Below, in pieces: positions 1 to 14,000 of a stretch of DNA of 64,000 bases; position 1 is the stretch's first letter; every line of letters begins with the position of its first letter. The position numbers and the translations under genes were made by a program. The DNA lies in contig CM067528.1 of assembly GCA_034509925.1 (NCBI GenBank), positions 3,665,001-3,729,000 of the forward strand, given 5' to 3'. Origin of the DNA: Hirudinaria manillensis (Eukaryota > Annelida > Clitellata > Hirudinida > Hirudinidae). The notes beneath the pieces are model-generated. The model was given only the letters and a program-made list of their open reading frames with translations, was not told the DNA's origin and made no database searches.

Positions 1-161
1 AATTTAAAAACGAAAATAAAATAATAAAAATGATTTAAAAATAAACCGAAAATTGCTTTCAAAGATGCCATTGTGTTTGTTCCGAGCAAATGCATTGAAG
101 TAATTTTAATAATATAATTTAATAATAACGTTTAAATTTAGAAATATAATTTAATAAATAA

Positions 162-165
162 ATAT

Positions 166-200
<35 letters not shown>

Positions 201-202
201 TA
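162..202. repeat. (TTTA)n microsatellite
   Basis: About ten uninterrupted TTTA units in an AT-rich context. Confidence 0.9.
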
Positions 203-476
203 TGCTGTAATTCAGCAGTCAAATCAATGATAAATATAGTTTAAAACATTTTATTTATTATTTATATTTTTTAATATTTTTATAATTTATTAATAATAAT
301 AATTTTGAATTAAATTGATATTTAGTCGTATGGGTGATGAATATAATTTATAATATTTTGGTTTATTTTTATTTTATTTTTGAAATATTTGACAACCTCT
401 CCAACTCATTCAATGTCCTTTCATGAAACATTCCTGGCCTTCAATAACGGAGACTTTTCTTTTATATTTTTTAAAT

Positions 477-666
477 ATATTATATTATATTATATTATAT
501 TATATTATATTATATTATATTATATTATATTATATTATATTATATTATATTATATTATATTATATTATATTATATTATATTATATTATATTATATTATAT
601 TATATTATATTATATTATATTATATTATATTATATTATATTATATTATATTATATTATATTATATT
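477..666. repeat. (ATATT)n pentanucleotide microsatellite, about 190 bp
   Basis: An essentially perfect pentanucleotide array of about 38 units. Because five bases times three is a codon period, the array has no stop in two overlapping + frames, giving spurious Ile-Ile-Leu-Tyr-Tyr proteins. The lack of visible unit variation suggests recent expansion. Confidence 0.95.
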
Positions 667-1710
667 TATTATTAATAATTTCACTTTTTGTAAATAATAT
701 AATTATGATAATTTCAAAAATATAATAACAATTATTAAATTATTAAACGATATCGTTTATTAACAAGCGGATTGATTATCAAATTAAAACAACAAATAAA
801 TAAACAAATAACACACATGAATTATAAAAATATTAACCCATAAATAAATAAACAAATGGATTAATTATCGAGCCTGACGTGTAACTGCTGTCTCCATCTG
901 TATCCTTCTTCTCGTCGTCCGAAGGTAGAGGGATTTGCTGGAAGGAATGCTATCGATCCATGGAAGCTGCAACCCCCCAATTTGGGTGCAAACCATTTCC
1001 ATGCAAACATTACGATCTCATTTACATTTATCATCCAGCACCCTTGAATCGTTATGATGATGATGGTGATGATGATGATGATGATGAAAACTGATAACGG
1101 TGACGGTGACGATGACGACGATGATGGTTTCGCTACGACCTCAGGTGATGGTCATGTTATTATGATTATAAACTTAGATGATAGTCTTATTATGATGATT
1201 ATAAATTATGCAGATTAATGGTTTAAATTTAAATAAACTCAACTTGTTGGTAACCACTACAATAAATAAATAAATAATAAGAAAAATTGAAATAAATAAA
1301 TGATAAAGTAGGAAAGTAAATCATTGTCGAGATTGTGATCGTTATCAAGAACGTTTGGAATAAAATCATGTTCCCTAATAAGACATGCCCACGCCGTATT
1401 ATCGCTCACAATTCGCAATCAAAATGCTTTAAAATGCTTTTAAAATGCTCTTAAAATACATTCTCTGAGAAAAATGCTCGGCAATTTCTGCCTTGAAACA
1501 ATTGCGTAGAATTGTTTACCTGAAAAGCACAAACGGGGAGCATTATTCGGTTTTACAGTAAATTCAATTTACAGGCAGACGAGAATGTTTACAGCGGGAA
1601 GGATTCTGAGAAGCGCCAACCGCTCCAACTTACATCGTCCAAGTTGTTCATCACCATCAGCGGGTCTGCATTTTCATTTCTGGTCTCAATCTTCCATTCC
1701 ACGTTCTTAA

Positions 1711-1720
1711 AAATAATAAT

Positions 1721-1775
<55 letters not shown>

Positions 1776-1804
1776 TAATAATAATAATTATTATTATTAT
1801 TATT
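1711..1804. repeat. (AAT)n running into (ATT)n, palindromic
   Basis: An AAT tract passes directly into an ATT tract near 1788, so the two halves are self-complementary. One of several such tracts in the window. Confidence 0.9.
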
Positions 1805-1901
1805 AATATATATAAACATAATTGTTATTATTATGAATAGTACATTATTATATTAAGTGATAATAATATTAGTTACTATAATATTAATATTATAATGTAA
1901 T

Positions 1902-1936
1902 ATAATAATAATAATAATTATTATTATTATTATTAA
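1902..1936. repeat. (AAT)n/(ATT)n palindrome
   Basis: Six or so AAT units followed at once by ATT units, giving a near-perfect inverted repeat with no spacer. Confidence 0.85.
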
Positions 1937-2630
1937 TTATAGTCATTTGTAAACAAATAAGTAATATTTTAAAATATGTTTTAATTTTTTTATCAATATA
2001 GTATTTATAATTAGTAAAATAATTATAATAGCGTGAACTTTTAAAGATTTTTATAAATATAAAAAATATTGTGATTATAAATACAAACAATATCAAAATA
2101 TTAAAAAAATTATTTACCAGCAGATAAGTAATATTTTTAAATATGTTATTTATATTTCAAATATGTTTTAATTCATTAAGTATATTATAATTACTTTATT
2201 ATAAATAATTTATTTCAACATTAAAAGAATTGTTTCTTTTTTTCCAAACAAATTGTGCAATACTCGAACGAGTTATTGACCGATTCAATAAAATAGGAAT
2301 AAAATTTATTAAAATAAAATAATTTTAAACAAAATATATGGAAAATAATTACTTGCTTTATTCAACGTAAACTTTGTTGTTTGTAAAATTATTGTTGATG
2401 CATATTTACGATATAAATAACATTTAATATTGCTAATAAATCAGTAAGGAAGACAAGAAATTCAGAGATGAAACTTTCAACCATTGAACTAAGAATACAA
2501 TCCAAACAAATGTCATTACATTACATTAAGAAACAACTCATAATCTTGTTTTACGAAAATAAACTACTTGGAATTAAATAATAATTTCATTAAAAAAAAA
2601 TTATTTTCCAACAAAAACTCGAATATCCAG

Positions 2631-3544
2631 GTCATTCGGCTGGAGAAGCATCAGAGAAAGTCCAGCTCCACCTCTACAAACTTCCCTCTGCCAACTACCA
2701 CGTCTACAGACAACAACAGTTGGAGTTGGAAAAGGAGAGAAAGTCCCAGACGGCAAAGAACCATCAACAACAGCAGCAGTTCTACGTGCCCTTCATCTGG
2801 CAAGCCCTCGTGGCCACTCTTGTCGGCATCGTCATCATCTGCATTGGAATCACCCTCTGCATCCTCGGATACGAAGCCGAAAACCGAAACGCATCCCAGA
2901 GGTCATCCCAGATGACGTTCGTCAAACAAGCGTCAGTTCCCCACGTCAACAGGACCGCTAGTCCAGGTCCTTCGCCTGCAACTGAGGAAGGCCGGAGTAT
3001 CGAAATGACTCCGGTTCCCGACTGCAAGGACGACTGTACGACCACGTCTTCCGTCGAACCGACTCTGGACCTCCGAGAAGAGGTTCATGCCGAAGAGTCG
3101 AAACTCAAGTACCTCATCTACATCGGCCCAGTCGTCATGAGCTGCGGCAGTTTCGCCATCGTCTTCTCCTGCGTCGTCGTCTGCGAAACCAGAGACAGAG
3201 TCCTTCAACTCCTGGAGAAGCGCCGGAAGCAGCTGGAAGCCATGGCGACCGGAAACCGACAGCAATTCTTGGAGAATCTCGAGGAGAATCTACTTCAGTC
3301 TTCCACTTCGCTAGCCACGAATCAAAGCAATAACAACAACAACAACAGCAACAACAACAATAATAACAACAACAACGACATCCACCGTGATACCTTCCAA
3401 GCGCCCGACGGACAACACGTGTCTCTCCATGGCAGGAGGTCGTCCTTTCAGTCCCTGCACAAACTCAAGATAGACATCTTCACCAAGTCTCTGATCAGGA
3501 GTCAATTGAAGAACAAAGTGACGTCGCTCGTCGATCAAACGTAA
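2631..3544 (+). CDS. TMEM200-like two-pass membrane protein, last exon (5' partial)
   Basis: This looks like the terminal exon of a gene whose earlier exons are not identified. A CAG acceptor ends at 2630 and the frame is open to the TAA at 3542-3544. No ATG fits a start: the open frame runs through the acceptor, and the first Met-like codon (2720) is TTG. Two hydrophobic segments are clear, at 2792-2872 and 3110-3184. The second carries GPVVMSCG followed by CETRDR, matching in spacing the GP-x-M-x2-G ... E-x-RD signature I remember from vertebrate TMEM200A/B/C. Between the segments is a Ser/Thr-rich loop with a possible N-glycosylation site (NRT). The C-terminus is charged, then has an Asn-rich run (about 3328-3375) encoded by an AAC/AAT repeat. 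The function of the family is poorly known. The family call is moderate; membrane topology is inferred. Confidence 0.6.
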
Positions 3545-6500
3545 CTCGAGACTTGAATTTGCAAAGAAAGAAAGAAAGAAAATGAAAAATAGTTTTTAAA
3601 AAAGGAAAATGCGTAGAAAATTGTGACCCTTGCAAACATCTCCTTATTAACTTATAGTATTAATAATAAAATCAATAATAATAATATTATTAATAATAAT
3701 TATTATTATGATTACAAATCGTTAAATAACTTCAAAATATTTTATCACTCACTGTCACGAAATGAGTGGTTCAGACGGATAATAAACCAAGGGAAATATT
3801 GGTTGCCATTGAGGAGGTGAATGACGAAAAGTCAATTCATTCCTTTCAGCTGGAAGGATTATTGGAAGCAGTTGCAACTGTTTCCAGTGATTTCCATCGA
3901 CCTCCAACACACACACACACAAACGATGGTCCACGTCATCCGAGTCGATTGCCCGTGGGGCTGGTAGCAGCACCGTTAGGTCAAAGTTCGGGTCGAAAGA
4001 TTGTGACCTGATTGAATCGATCATCTGGAATTCCATTCAGCGAATAGTTTTCACCTTCGTTTCTGCTTTTGTTTCCTACTCGGAAGCCACACCACCTTGA
4101 CTGGAAAAGCACCTTTTCGTGTAAACAAACTAACGGTCGATAATAAGGAACCAATGATTTGCAAAACCCGATGCCAATCGATTTCCTGTCACGATCTTGA
4201 AGAGTCTTTGGATAGAAAAGGAGAGAGAGAGAGAGTTCACGTCACGCCAAAGAGGACAATTAGATTTGTTCATGCCCTGGATGACAGGACCCAGATTTCA
4301 TGCCCTGGATGACAGGACCCAGATTTCATGCCCTGGATGACAGGACCCAGATTTCATGCCCTGGATGACAGGACCCAGATTTCATGCCCTGGATGACAGG
4401 ACCCAGGCTGTCATTATCCTCCCCAGATCAAAAGCTTCGCCATCGCATGAGAAAATGTCATTTATCATCGAACTTTAGAATGAATTTAATATCGATTAAA
4501 TAATAATTCTCAACTTTCAGAGCCTCTTCAGAATTAGTATTAAATTTTGTTTTTAATTCATTTCTTTTATCGATTATATTAAATTTAATTCGTTCAAATG
4601 TGTTGTTGTTCATTTGGAAAATAAAGAATATATTTTCACGACGCAAAATATTTGGCCGGAAATTGTTATCATTATCATCATCATCATCGGCAGCAGAAGT
4701 AGTGTTCATCTACAGTGGAACCATCGTTATCATGACCGGCCATGTTGACAGAACCACATTTTGAGAATGTGGGTGGTCTACTAAGGTTTGAATGGCCGTC
4801 CAACTCCTGATGATGATCCTCGGTTTTTCTTCTTTTACGTTAAAATACGAATTTTAATTTAATTCCCGAACTGCAAATGATTTCTTGCACCACGTTGTTG
4901 TTGTTGGTGGTGATGTTGATGGACCAAAGCAGGAACTTTATCGACTGTCAAATATCAAGAATTTGTTTTTTTTTATTATTAAATCCATTAAAATTTCATT
5001 AAAAAACAACTGCACTGAATCGATTAAAAAATTGATTGTAAAACTAATCTCACAAAATTACGATTAACACGTCAAATTCAATAAAACAGGTAACCATAAA
5101 AACCTTAACATCTCCAGGACAAAGTCTGATGGACAAGGAAACGGCAAAAGCCGTTTCAGCTCATTATAAATCCCTCCAATCCTTCTTCTTTCGTTTAAAT
5201 TTAAGGCCTACGCTTTTTAAGCAAAGAAGGTTTTGTTCGCTGAATGAAATTTTATGAAATTCTTTTGTGTCCCTTTATGGGAGCAATAAAAATGGTGGCA
5301 TGGAAAGTCTCAATGGTAGCCACGTCGGATCGTCCCTCAAGGATCGTACGCTCCAATAACTTGTCTTTGTGCATTAGTTCCATTGCCTGGTTTTCAGGTT
5401 GTTGCTGCTGTTGATGTTGTTGTTGTTTTGTTGTTGTGTGCTTGTGTGTTGATACATTAACATAAATCAGTATTCATTAACCTCAGTTAACATAACGATT
5501 CCAATGGGTGTCCCTTTCAACGAACATCGCTTATCATCACCAGCACTGTAACTTGTTGATGTCTGCTGTTACATAACTTTCATTAAATTTAATTATCATT
5601 ATTTTAATTAATTTAATTAACATTAAATTTAATAATAACTCTACAATCATAAGGATGTACGCGTGGAAATCCATAGAAACTGAAAGGAAAACAAAATCTT
5701 GGAAAACTTCATGTATTTTCCATTTGAACAACAGGTCATGTGCCCTCAATACGTTGGTCTCAACGTAGAAAATGCAAATATCCACGTTAAATCACAACAT
5801 CATTAACATAACAACTTTATGGAATAAAATTATTAACTTTATTTAAATTCCTAAAGATTTGTTATTTGAGAAAAGTCTTCTTAATTTTGTTTCTACGTTT
5901 GCATGTCTCAGATGTTTAATAATTTCCTGTTTATATCTAATCAACATAAAATATGCAGATAATGATGTCATAATAAATTATCATAATAAATTAATATTCA
6001 AATAATTAATCTTCTGGGAGTTGATTGTAAGCTTTTGGACGATTGTGATTGCTTGACCCCGGTTGAAAGAGATATCGAATCGATATTTTCAATATTCATG
6101 ACACCTTGAAATATTATTATGTCCCTCTGAGAGCTGAGAATTTTATTAATAAGTTAGAAATAAATTGTTGCGATTATTTAGTTTGTTTTTTTTTTTGCAA
6201 TTTATTTCAATCGTCTGAAATAAGGATCGAAGATTTAATTTAAAGCTCCGTTTTGAGCTGATAACCTGCAGTTATTAATGGAAAATTTATTGCCAGCCTT
6301 TCTGCTCATCAGTGCCTTTCCATCGTGAGCATCGATGTTCGTGTGTATTCCACATTAGATGCCGGATTAATGTGAAATTAATGAGAAATTCAAGGAGTAT
6401 TCGTGCGCCTTGATAAGCTATTTGATGGAGTGTTGAGGATTGCTGGTGTTTATTATTATTATTATTATTGTTGTTGTTGTTGTTGCTGTGCGTGGAAAAA

Positions 6501-9500
6501 CGAACCAATGTAGAAGCAGCTAGTTTGGAAAAACCTAAACCTATTTTTTTTAAATATTTTTTTTTTATTTTAAAATAATTAATTTTAATTTACTTGCTAA
6601 TAGAGAATATTAGATTTCATTAAACGATATTCGTTAGTACTCCTCAGCACAGAAAGAAATTAATCTCAGATCGATTACTTTTTTGGGACTTAAATTTTAA
6701 ATAGCTTCCATAGTTTTCTTAAATCTAAAGTTTTGTATTTTTAAAGATACGTTACAAATTTATTGTTGGTTATTCTCGAGCATTTATAAGACGACATTAA
6801 TATTAAAATTATTTCCAAAATAAATTACTAAATATAATCCTAAATTGAAGTGCTCTCACTCAGATGAAATAAATTGTTCCTCTCGAGTGAATGAATGTTT
6901 GACGTGGTTTATTAATTAAGGATTTAATTAATTAAGGAATTAATTAATATTTCCGTGGCACACGTCAGATGTCAGACGTTGTGATGAATTGCCGCCCAAG
7001 CAATCCCTTTTCGAATTTTCAAAACGGAAATATTTTCAATTCATTTCCTTCCGTTTAACAAAGATCTATCGATTTATCAATTCGTCGATTTAGAACTTAA
7101 ATATTTATTTATTTAAAAAAATAAAAAACTTTTGATGAATTTATTTTGCAATTTGTTTGTAAAAGTTTGAAAATCTTTCGTATTATCGTTCGAATCGTCC
7201 TGAAAATGTTCTGAGTTTTGCAAATGATTTTTGAGCAATTATAAGCAGTTGCCACGAGCAACGACAAAAATATTTGTCGCGTACGTAAAATCCAGAATCC
7301 CTGGAATTATGGAATAATTACGGGACTTAAAAAAAAAGAAGAAAAACTCCGAAATAAATTCAAATAAACCATAAAAGTGTGGGAAATCATTTTGTCCGAA
7401 ATTTCTTTAAAGGCATTTTGTGTAACAAACTCTAAAACGCTGGAGAAGCTCCGTTCTCAGAAAACGAATTCATGAAGATTATGGAGCCGTTGAGCAATTT
7501 TAAACAAGAAACGTTCCTTAAATTCAAACTTTTATTTCCATCCGATATTGAAAATAATTGATTTATTCATTTATTTATTAACATTTAATAGCATAAATCA
7601 AATCAAATTTTCTTAAAGTTCGTACACACAAACTGCCATAAATGAACCCGTAGTAGTTTGGAGTACACCAGGGATCATAAATCTATTATAAATAACAAGA
7701 TTTATGCAATGCACGCTACTAAGTGGACAGAACCGTTCAGATTTACGGACACCTGCTACAATTTCACATTCCATGGCCTCCACGAGATCACCCACGTATC
7801 CTTGGAATTTAATTAATTTCTTCCGGCGCTAATTATAAATTTCCAATTCGAATCTTTAAAGACTTTGTAGTCATTCATTATGCGCCACCCGAGACCGTGG
7901 GATGTACACAGAGGATTTTGTGAGTTAATCTACGAGAGGAAATATTCAAACGTTTTAATCGGTTTAATCGCGAAATAGATTTTAATTTTAAATGAAATTT
8001 TGAATGAACTGAACGACGGAACCGAAACGGAAGAAAAGCGCTGAAAATATTGACAAACTTAATTAGCGACGATGTACAGAACAGCAAATGAGACCTGGAA
8101 AATCAATAAACACCCCACACTCATCAACCTTCCCCCCCAATTAAACTCCTCCCCAAAAGCCACCCAAGCTCCTCTATCGTAGAACTTGAAAGATTAAAAC
8201 GTGTCCACTTCGCGTCTAAGCGACTCCAGTTTTGACGAATTTTCCGACACGAAACGAAATGAATCTGCCTCCAACAGACTTTGGAAATCTCGAGGGCCCA
8301 ATTTGGCTCCGAAGATTTTAACATATTCGTGAGGTGTCCGATGTCTTCGCCCTTCGCTCGAAGAGAAATAAATTTTTATCACAAAACCTTCTTCGCTAGA
8401 TAAATTAAAAATTTGAATCAACGAAGAAAAAGAGAGAGAAAAGAGTCGTCGAAGTGCAAACAAATTTCTCTGAAAAGATTCAACGACATCCGAACACGTC
8501 GCGGGTGTTTTTGGCAAAAAGAAGGGACATTAATTTTGAATTACCATTCAAATATTATTTCCCCGGGCTTCTGCGTGATCCATCGTCGCCATTGTCAACG
8601 AAACACTTGTGGCTTTCAAGGAAGACTCTAAGCAATGTTTTATTTAAATTTCTTATCTCTATCGCAAGCAAACCACCGGACATGGGGCGGGACGGAATCC
8701 CGCGGTCCGGCCAAGTTCTGCCGTCGGACCGAGTGATGAATGGAGCACGACTAGCAAATGAAATAGTCCCCCAATAAAACAAATATCGCCTTATCTTCTC
8801 GTGGACCAGCATGCCTAGTCACACCTTCCCTTCTCCTGTTTTATTTATCTCGCTTTTCCTCTTGCCTCGCCGGACGTGATCAAGTAGTAATCTCCGGATG
8901 GAGTGAAAATACCTGGAGAGAAGGCGTGCCATTGAAAATTTAAATCTCCGAGCGCCAGATCCTTTGAAAGTCTGATCCGTGATTCGGTGATTGATCGATC
9001 GTCTGATCGATGCGATGAACGAATGGAGGCATCAAAACTTGGGAGCGTGCAACGTCGAACACAACTTTCAAGTGAGTAACTCGGGTATGAAAGAGCGATG
9101 AGGCGACCCGGATGCGTACTCTTCTCCAGGCAGGATTAGCGGAACGTTTTCTCATTAGATTTTAAACATTCAATTCTCTCGATGTCTCTTCTAATCGTAC
9201 GTACGATTTGCACCGAAAAACAACGTCCAACGGCACACGAAACTCTGAAACTCTGGACAATTCGGCGGAGCAAAGTAACATGTCATTTCTGGCGAGTCTC
9301 GTCGGAGCTCAGAAAATAAGCAGAGAAAATGCGTCTTCTTTAGAAGCGCAGAATGCGGTTGACACCGAGCAAACCGAGGCAGAAGGAAACGAATTTTTGA
9401 AAAAGCGACGCGGAAAACTTTCACCCTGCAAAAAAATTCATTAAGGAAATTAAAGTTTAATATTTCTTCCGAGGTGAGTGAATGAAACACTTCCATTATT

Positions 9501-11023
9501 CTTGGCGTTCTGCACTCGGACCGGCGTTTAATTAAGTACGAGACGCAAGAACGGCGAGTTTCCGAAAAGCCACGCCGGAATGTCTTCCGAAATGAGGTTT
9601 AAAATAATTTAAGAACAAATACAAAGTGAAATATTTATCAGTAGGAAGTGCAAAATAAAAGCGTTTCAGATCACGCGCCCTCCGTACGCAGACTTCTTCA
9701 AACGTCCGCAGACGGAAACACTGAGCGCGTCACGCAAAAACAATCGAAAAGGGATGGGTGCGTTTTTAATTTCTTATTTCGACCGACAAAATGTTATTAG
9801 TATTTTTTTCCTTTGCTTATTTACTCTGTTTTCTCGTATAAATTGTAATATTAATGGAAAAACATGGAAGGTCCCACCTGCGTGGAGCTGATGAGAATTT
9901 ATGCAACACCTTTATTAGGATCCCTAACACGGCTCATTTGGCCGGAATTATTAATTGTTTAGCCTGGCTAAATTGCTATCACAAATTGTTCGTAATTTGT
10001 AATAAAGGTTGTTTATTTAGAAAGGTTAAATATTTTGCACGAATATATTGTTTATTCGTTTGTAAAATACAATTTAGGATATTTTCGGTAACTATCTTCA
10101 CGCTGAGTTTGTGATGGTCCATAAAAAAAGCTTCCACGCTGTGCAAACTCAATGACTTCCCCTTTCGGACAATTTAATGGGAAAATGTAAGAGGCTGAAT
10201 CTTTGGAGACATTAATTCGAATCGTTCGACGTCTAATTAATTATTGATAAATAATTCATTTAAAAAGGAAATAATCGCGGAATATCTTCGACGGAAATTC
10301 ATTCATTGGACTACGAAGATGTCGTTCCACATAAAAATGTTTTCAAGTTTTCATTCAAAAGGAACTCGAAGAAAACTATCATTTGAGAGATAGAGATGAA
10401 CATTTTTTTATCTATTCACAATTGAGCACCTAATTGTTGATCGATCTCTCAATTATTTCAATTGACAACGTCGAAGACAACCGCCGTTTCCTTGCCGGTT
10501 TCCATGGCGACGTGCACCGGAGAGGCAATAACTGCTGGCGTGTGGTGGAAAGGATTTAAAATCCGACCGAGGGACGCGCAGTGCGCGTTCCGCTTTAAAG
10601 CGTCGAGGCCCTAAAAACCTGGAAGACTTTCTGACGTGTGCTACTGGCGCTCAATCGAGCGAGGCGGTCGCAAAAAACACTCTACTCCGGATGACAACCT
10701 GGCACGGATCTGGAAATAACAGGCTGGAAGTGGATCTCGTGTCGCTACGTAATTGCTTTGACATTTTGCCAGCACCGACCTGCTTTTATCGGAGAAATTC
10801 GGGAGTCGTTTTTAAGAACACGTGGAAAAAAAGATGTTTCCTTAATTGGGAAGAATCGTAATGCTAATGAGGATGAACGCGACAATTGCGTCAGTCGGCT
10901 ACTTTATTAGAATCTCCGCTCGGATTGGAAATTCCCTTCCGTTCCTTCCAGTCGTCGGAATGGTTCCTCCGATGCTGAATTAATCGTAGTGGAAAGACTA
11001 TTCGTCTTCATTACGATCGCAGA
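3545..11023. other. 7.5-kb stretch with no convincing gene
   Basis: It starts with the probable 3' UTR of the TMEM200-like gene. It contains a 28-bp minisatellite (4271-4406), small AAT/ATT palindromes (about 3670-3710), and CA, GA and TTG tracts. Short open frames have no recognisable domain, no consistent splice borders and no codon signal that I trust. A more GC-rich patch about 10460-10640 lies a few hundred bases upstream of the protocadherin start and could be promoter or 5' UTR. Confidence 0.6.
4271..4406. repeat. 28-bp minisatellite, about 4.9 copies
   Basis: Units start at 4271, 4299, 4327, 4355 and 4383 and begin CATGCCCTGGATGACAGGAC. The copies look identical and the last is truncated after 24 bases. 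There are no unique spacers, so it is not CRISPR-like. Confidence 0.95.
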
Positions 11024-14000
11024 ATGAGGTCCGCCGGTTACATTTTCCTGATTTCCTTTCTTCTCGTCAAGTTTGTCTTGACGCCGGTGACATCGGAAAG
11101 CGTCGACAGACGAGACTCGGTTCTCGACTGCCACTTCACCGAAAACCTGGAGCCGTCGAAACAGCCGACCTGCGACGTCATAGCCAAGGAGATCAAGCGC
11201 TCGAAAGTCATTGGCAAGGTGAAGTGCAACTTCCTGGCCATTCCATCTCATCTGAGGAAGAACATCAGTATGGATGAGCTGTCAGGGATCATACACTTAA
11301 GCGGCGTCATTGACAGGGAAGCAATTTGTTTGGCGGCAGAAGAGGACTGTTTCATTAAGGTAAGTCGGCCCATACTCCCCTCTGAGTAAGAGGCTACGAT
11401 TTCAGGATTAGTCTCACCAGCTCCGATAAATTGCGATCATCTTTGGGTGTTTTTTTTTTGGTTATTTCTTTGTTTTTCCTTCATTCTACTTTATTCTATT
11501 TTATTATTTGCCTCTTAGTGCTTATTCAGAGATTAAATCATTCAATTTCTAAATTAATCTTCAAAAATAGAGATTAAGTTTGCGATTTTTAACCGAGAAA
11601 AACAAAGACAATGAGAATCCTCTTCCTAAAGAAAAACTCGCGTTTCCTTTGAGATTTTACTAAAAGCATTCAAATTACCTTTCCGTGTTTCTAAATTTTC
11701 TCCTATTCAAGACTTAATTGTAAACAATAGGGTAAAGTTAAAAATCCACGTTTTTCCAGGTCGACGTGGTTATCAAGTCAGTTACGACTCTGAAGATCAT
11801 CAAAGTCCGCCTCCACATCATTGATTCGAATGACAATGCACCTCGTTTTCCGACCTCCTCGCAACACTTCGAGGTCTCCGAAACCGCCGAACCTGGCGCT
11901 TCCTTTGTCCTCCCTGACGCCACGGACCCTGACAGCGGCAGGAATGGACTCTACGGATACAGACTCGTCCCGCCCCAGGACAGCTTCGAGTTGCTACCGA
12001 TGCAACAGCGCAGTGTCGTCGTCTCGTCAGGATCGCAGGAAATCCTAGTCGGAAGATCGACCGATCTCCAGACGTCGAAATCTCTGGCGATGCCAAATCA
12101 TTCGAGACAAAATCACCTTTCCACCGCCACCTCCAGTCACCTCAGACTGTCCCTCAAGAACCACTTGGATCGGGAGATTAGGGACGTTTACATTTTCAAG
12201 GTTTGTTCGAAAACCAAGCTGTTTGAATTGAACCCGCTTCTTTCTTGTCGTGCGTGAAATGAATTTGAACGAGTTTCGGGAGCGCCTGAATGAAAACCTG
12301 CACGTCCAGAAAAAAAAATTTGGATTTGCAGACGTTGTAGAACATAGGAGGCAGGAGGTTAACATTGTTTGATATTGTTTACACAACCCTTGAAGAGACA
12401 TCCGACAAGAATGGCCTCCAGAATTATGATGATGTAAGTTCCATAAAAACTGCTTATTCATGGAACATTGCCTGGTGGAACTCTACATCGAGATTAGAAC
12501 GAAGAGCTCACTCTCTTGTGAAGTCAGAGTGGATGCCGGAATGCGACAAAAGGATCGTGTGGTTCGAATGCATTGCATTTTTATTAATGAACGAGATGGA
12601 CGAAATTCATGGGAGGAGATCCGTGTGCATTCTGATGCCAAGTCGTGTTCTGAGGGGTGACGGCCTGAGGCTGGAATCATTTCCAGGTGTGCGAAAGGTC
12701 TAGGAAAAGATCGCGCAGATGACATACGGTTGGAGTCGATTTTGTGCGTTGGCGCCAGCTATCTTTATTATAAACTAACAGGACATATAGGACGATTGAG
12801 GGCAGAGTTGAGTAGTTTTGTCTTGTTTTGTTTGGTTTTTTTTTTTGTTTTTGAATTTCTCACGTGAGGTTGGGGAAAGAAGCAGATTATTCGGTTTTAA
12901 CAGGAGAATTGTACGAGGATTTTCGTTGCTGTTGCAAATCCTTCTCGCTGGTCTCAATTTCTAAGCTTTTAACCGTGCTCGTGTGATATCCATTAGATAT
13001 CCATGAGACGTGATAGTCTTTGCGATAACCATGCAGTGCGGTATCCACTCTGAAAATATACCCACGTGCAGTGAACAGAGAAAGAACCAAATGAGGTGTC
13101 GAGGGACAAGTTGCTAAACGTGACATTTGCTTTGACTCCATTTTTCAAATCAACAACAAATAGTTTTGCATTCGCACACGTTTGTTTAATTTTAATTGCG
13201 TTTTAAAATTACGTTTTTATTTCCGCGTCACAAAAAAAAGTGTTTGGTTAAAAGTAAACTTCTTAGAAAATCGAACAATTAATATTTCTAATTCTACACT
13301 TTTTTTTGAGGATTAAATTTTAATCCTAATTTTTAGTCCAAAATGTAAACAAAGGATAACAGTTAGTAAACAAAGGATAACAGTTAGTTTTCAATTTAAA
13401 TCATTTTGAGTCAACAAAAATCTCGGACGTGAAAGATTTTAAAGATGGAATGAGTCGATTTTCGGTACGCGACATGTTTATGTCATGGCGATTCACTACG
13501 ACCCGAAGTGCTCTGTCCCCTTTTTACGTCTCACGTTAAACGTATGTTGATGTTGTTGTTGATGATGATGATTATTATTATTATTATGATTGCGATTATT
13601 ATGATTATGATTATTATTATTATTACTTAATAATCATTTAATTATGCTATGTGGATTGAACGATTCTCTTCCTGATTTGAAACATTCTCTGCGAATTTGG
13701 TGGTAGTAAGGCTTTAAACTTTAAACGCTCGCACTTCGAGCGCCTCTTGACGCTACGTACGTACATCGCAGATCGAAGCCTTCGACGGTGGTGAACCACG
13801 CCTTTCGTCCACCATGCTCATCAACATAACCGTCATCGATTCAAACGACAACGTGCCGCAATTCGACAACTCGTCCTACGAGATCCAAGTCAGGGAGGAC
13901 GTTCCCATCAACACCACCCTGCTGAGACTGCGTGCCAAAGACCAAGACCAAGGTCTTAACGGCCTCGTGCGCTATCACTTTGCCCCCGAAACCCTGTCAC

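Larger units (their letters stand above)
1..2630. other. AT-rich non-coding DNA, microsatellite-dense
   Basis: No exon is convincing here. The stretch is AT-rich and holds a TTTA tract, a long ATATT pentanucleotide tract, GAT repeats near 1050-1090, and two AAT/ATT palindromic tracts (listed separately). Its right end is probably the intron before the TMEM200-like exon at 2631. Open frames here encode only runs of Ile/Leu/Tyr or Asn and are artefacts of the repeats. Confidence 0.7.

Noticed and set aside
4271..4406. CRISPR-like array
   Set aside because: Direct head-to-tail repeats with no spacers, in a eukaryotic genome.
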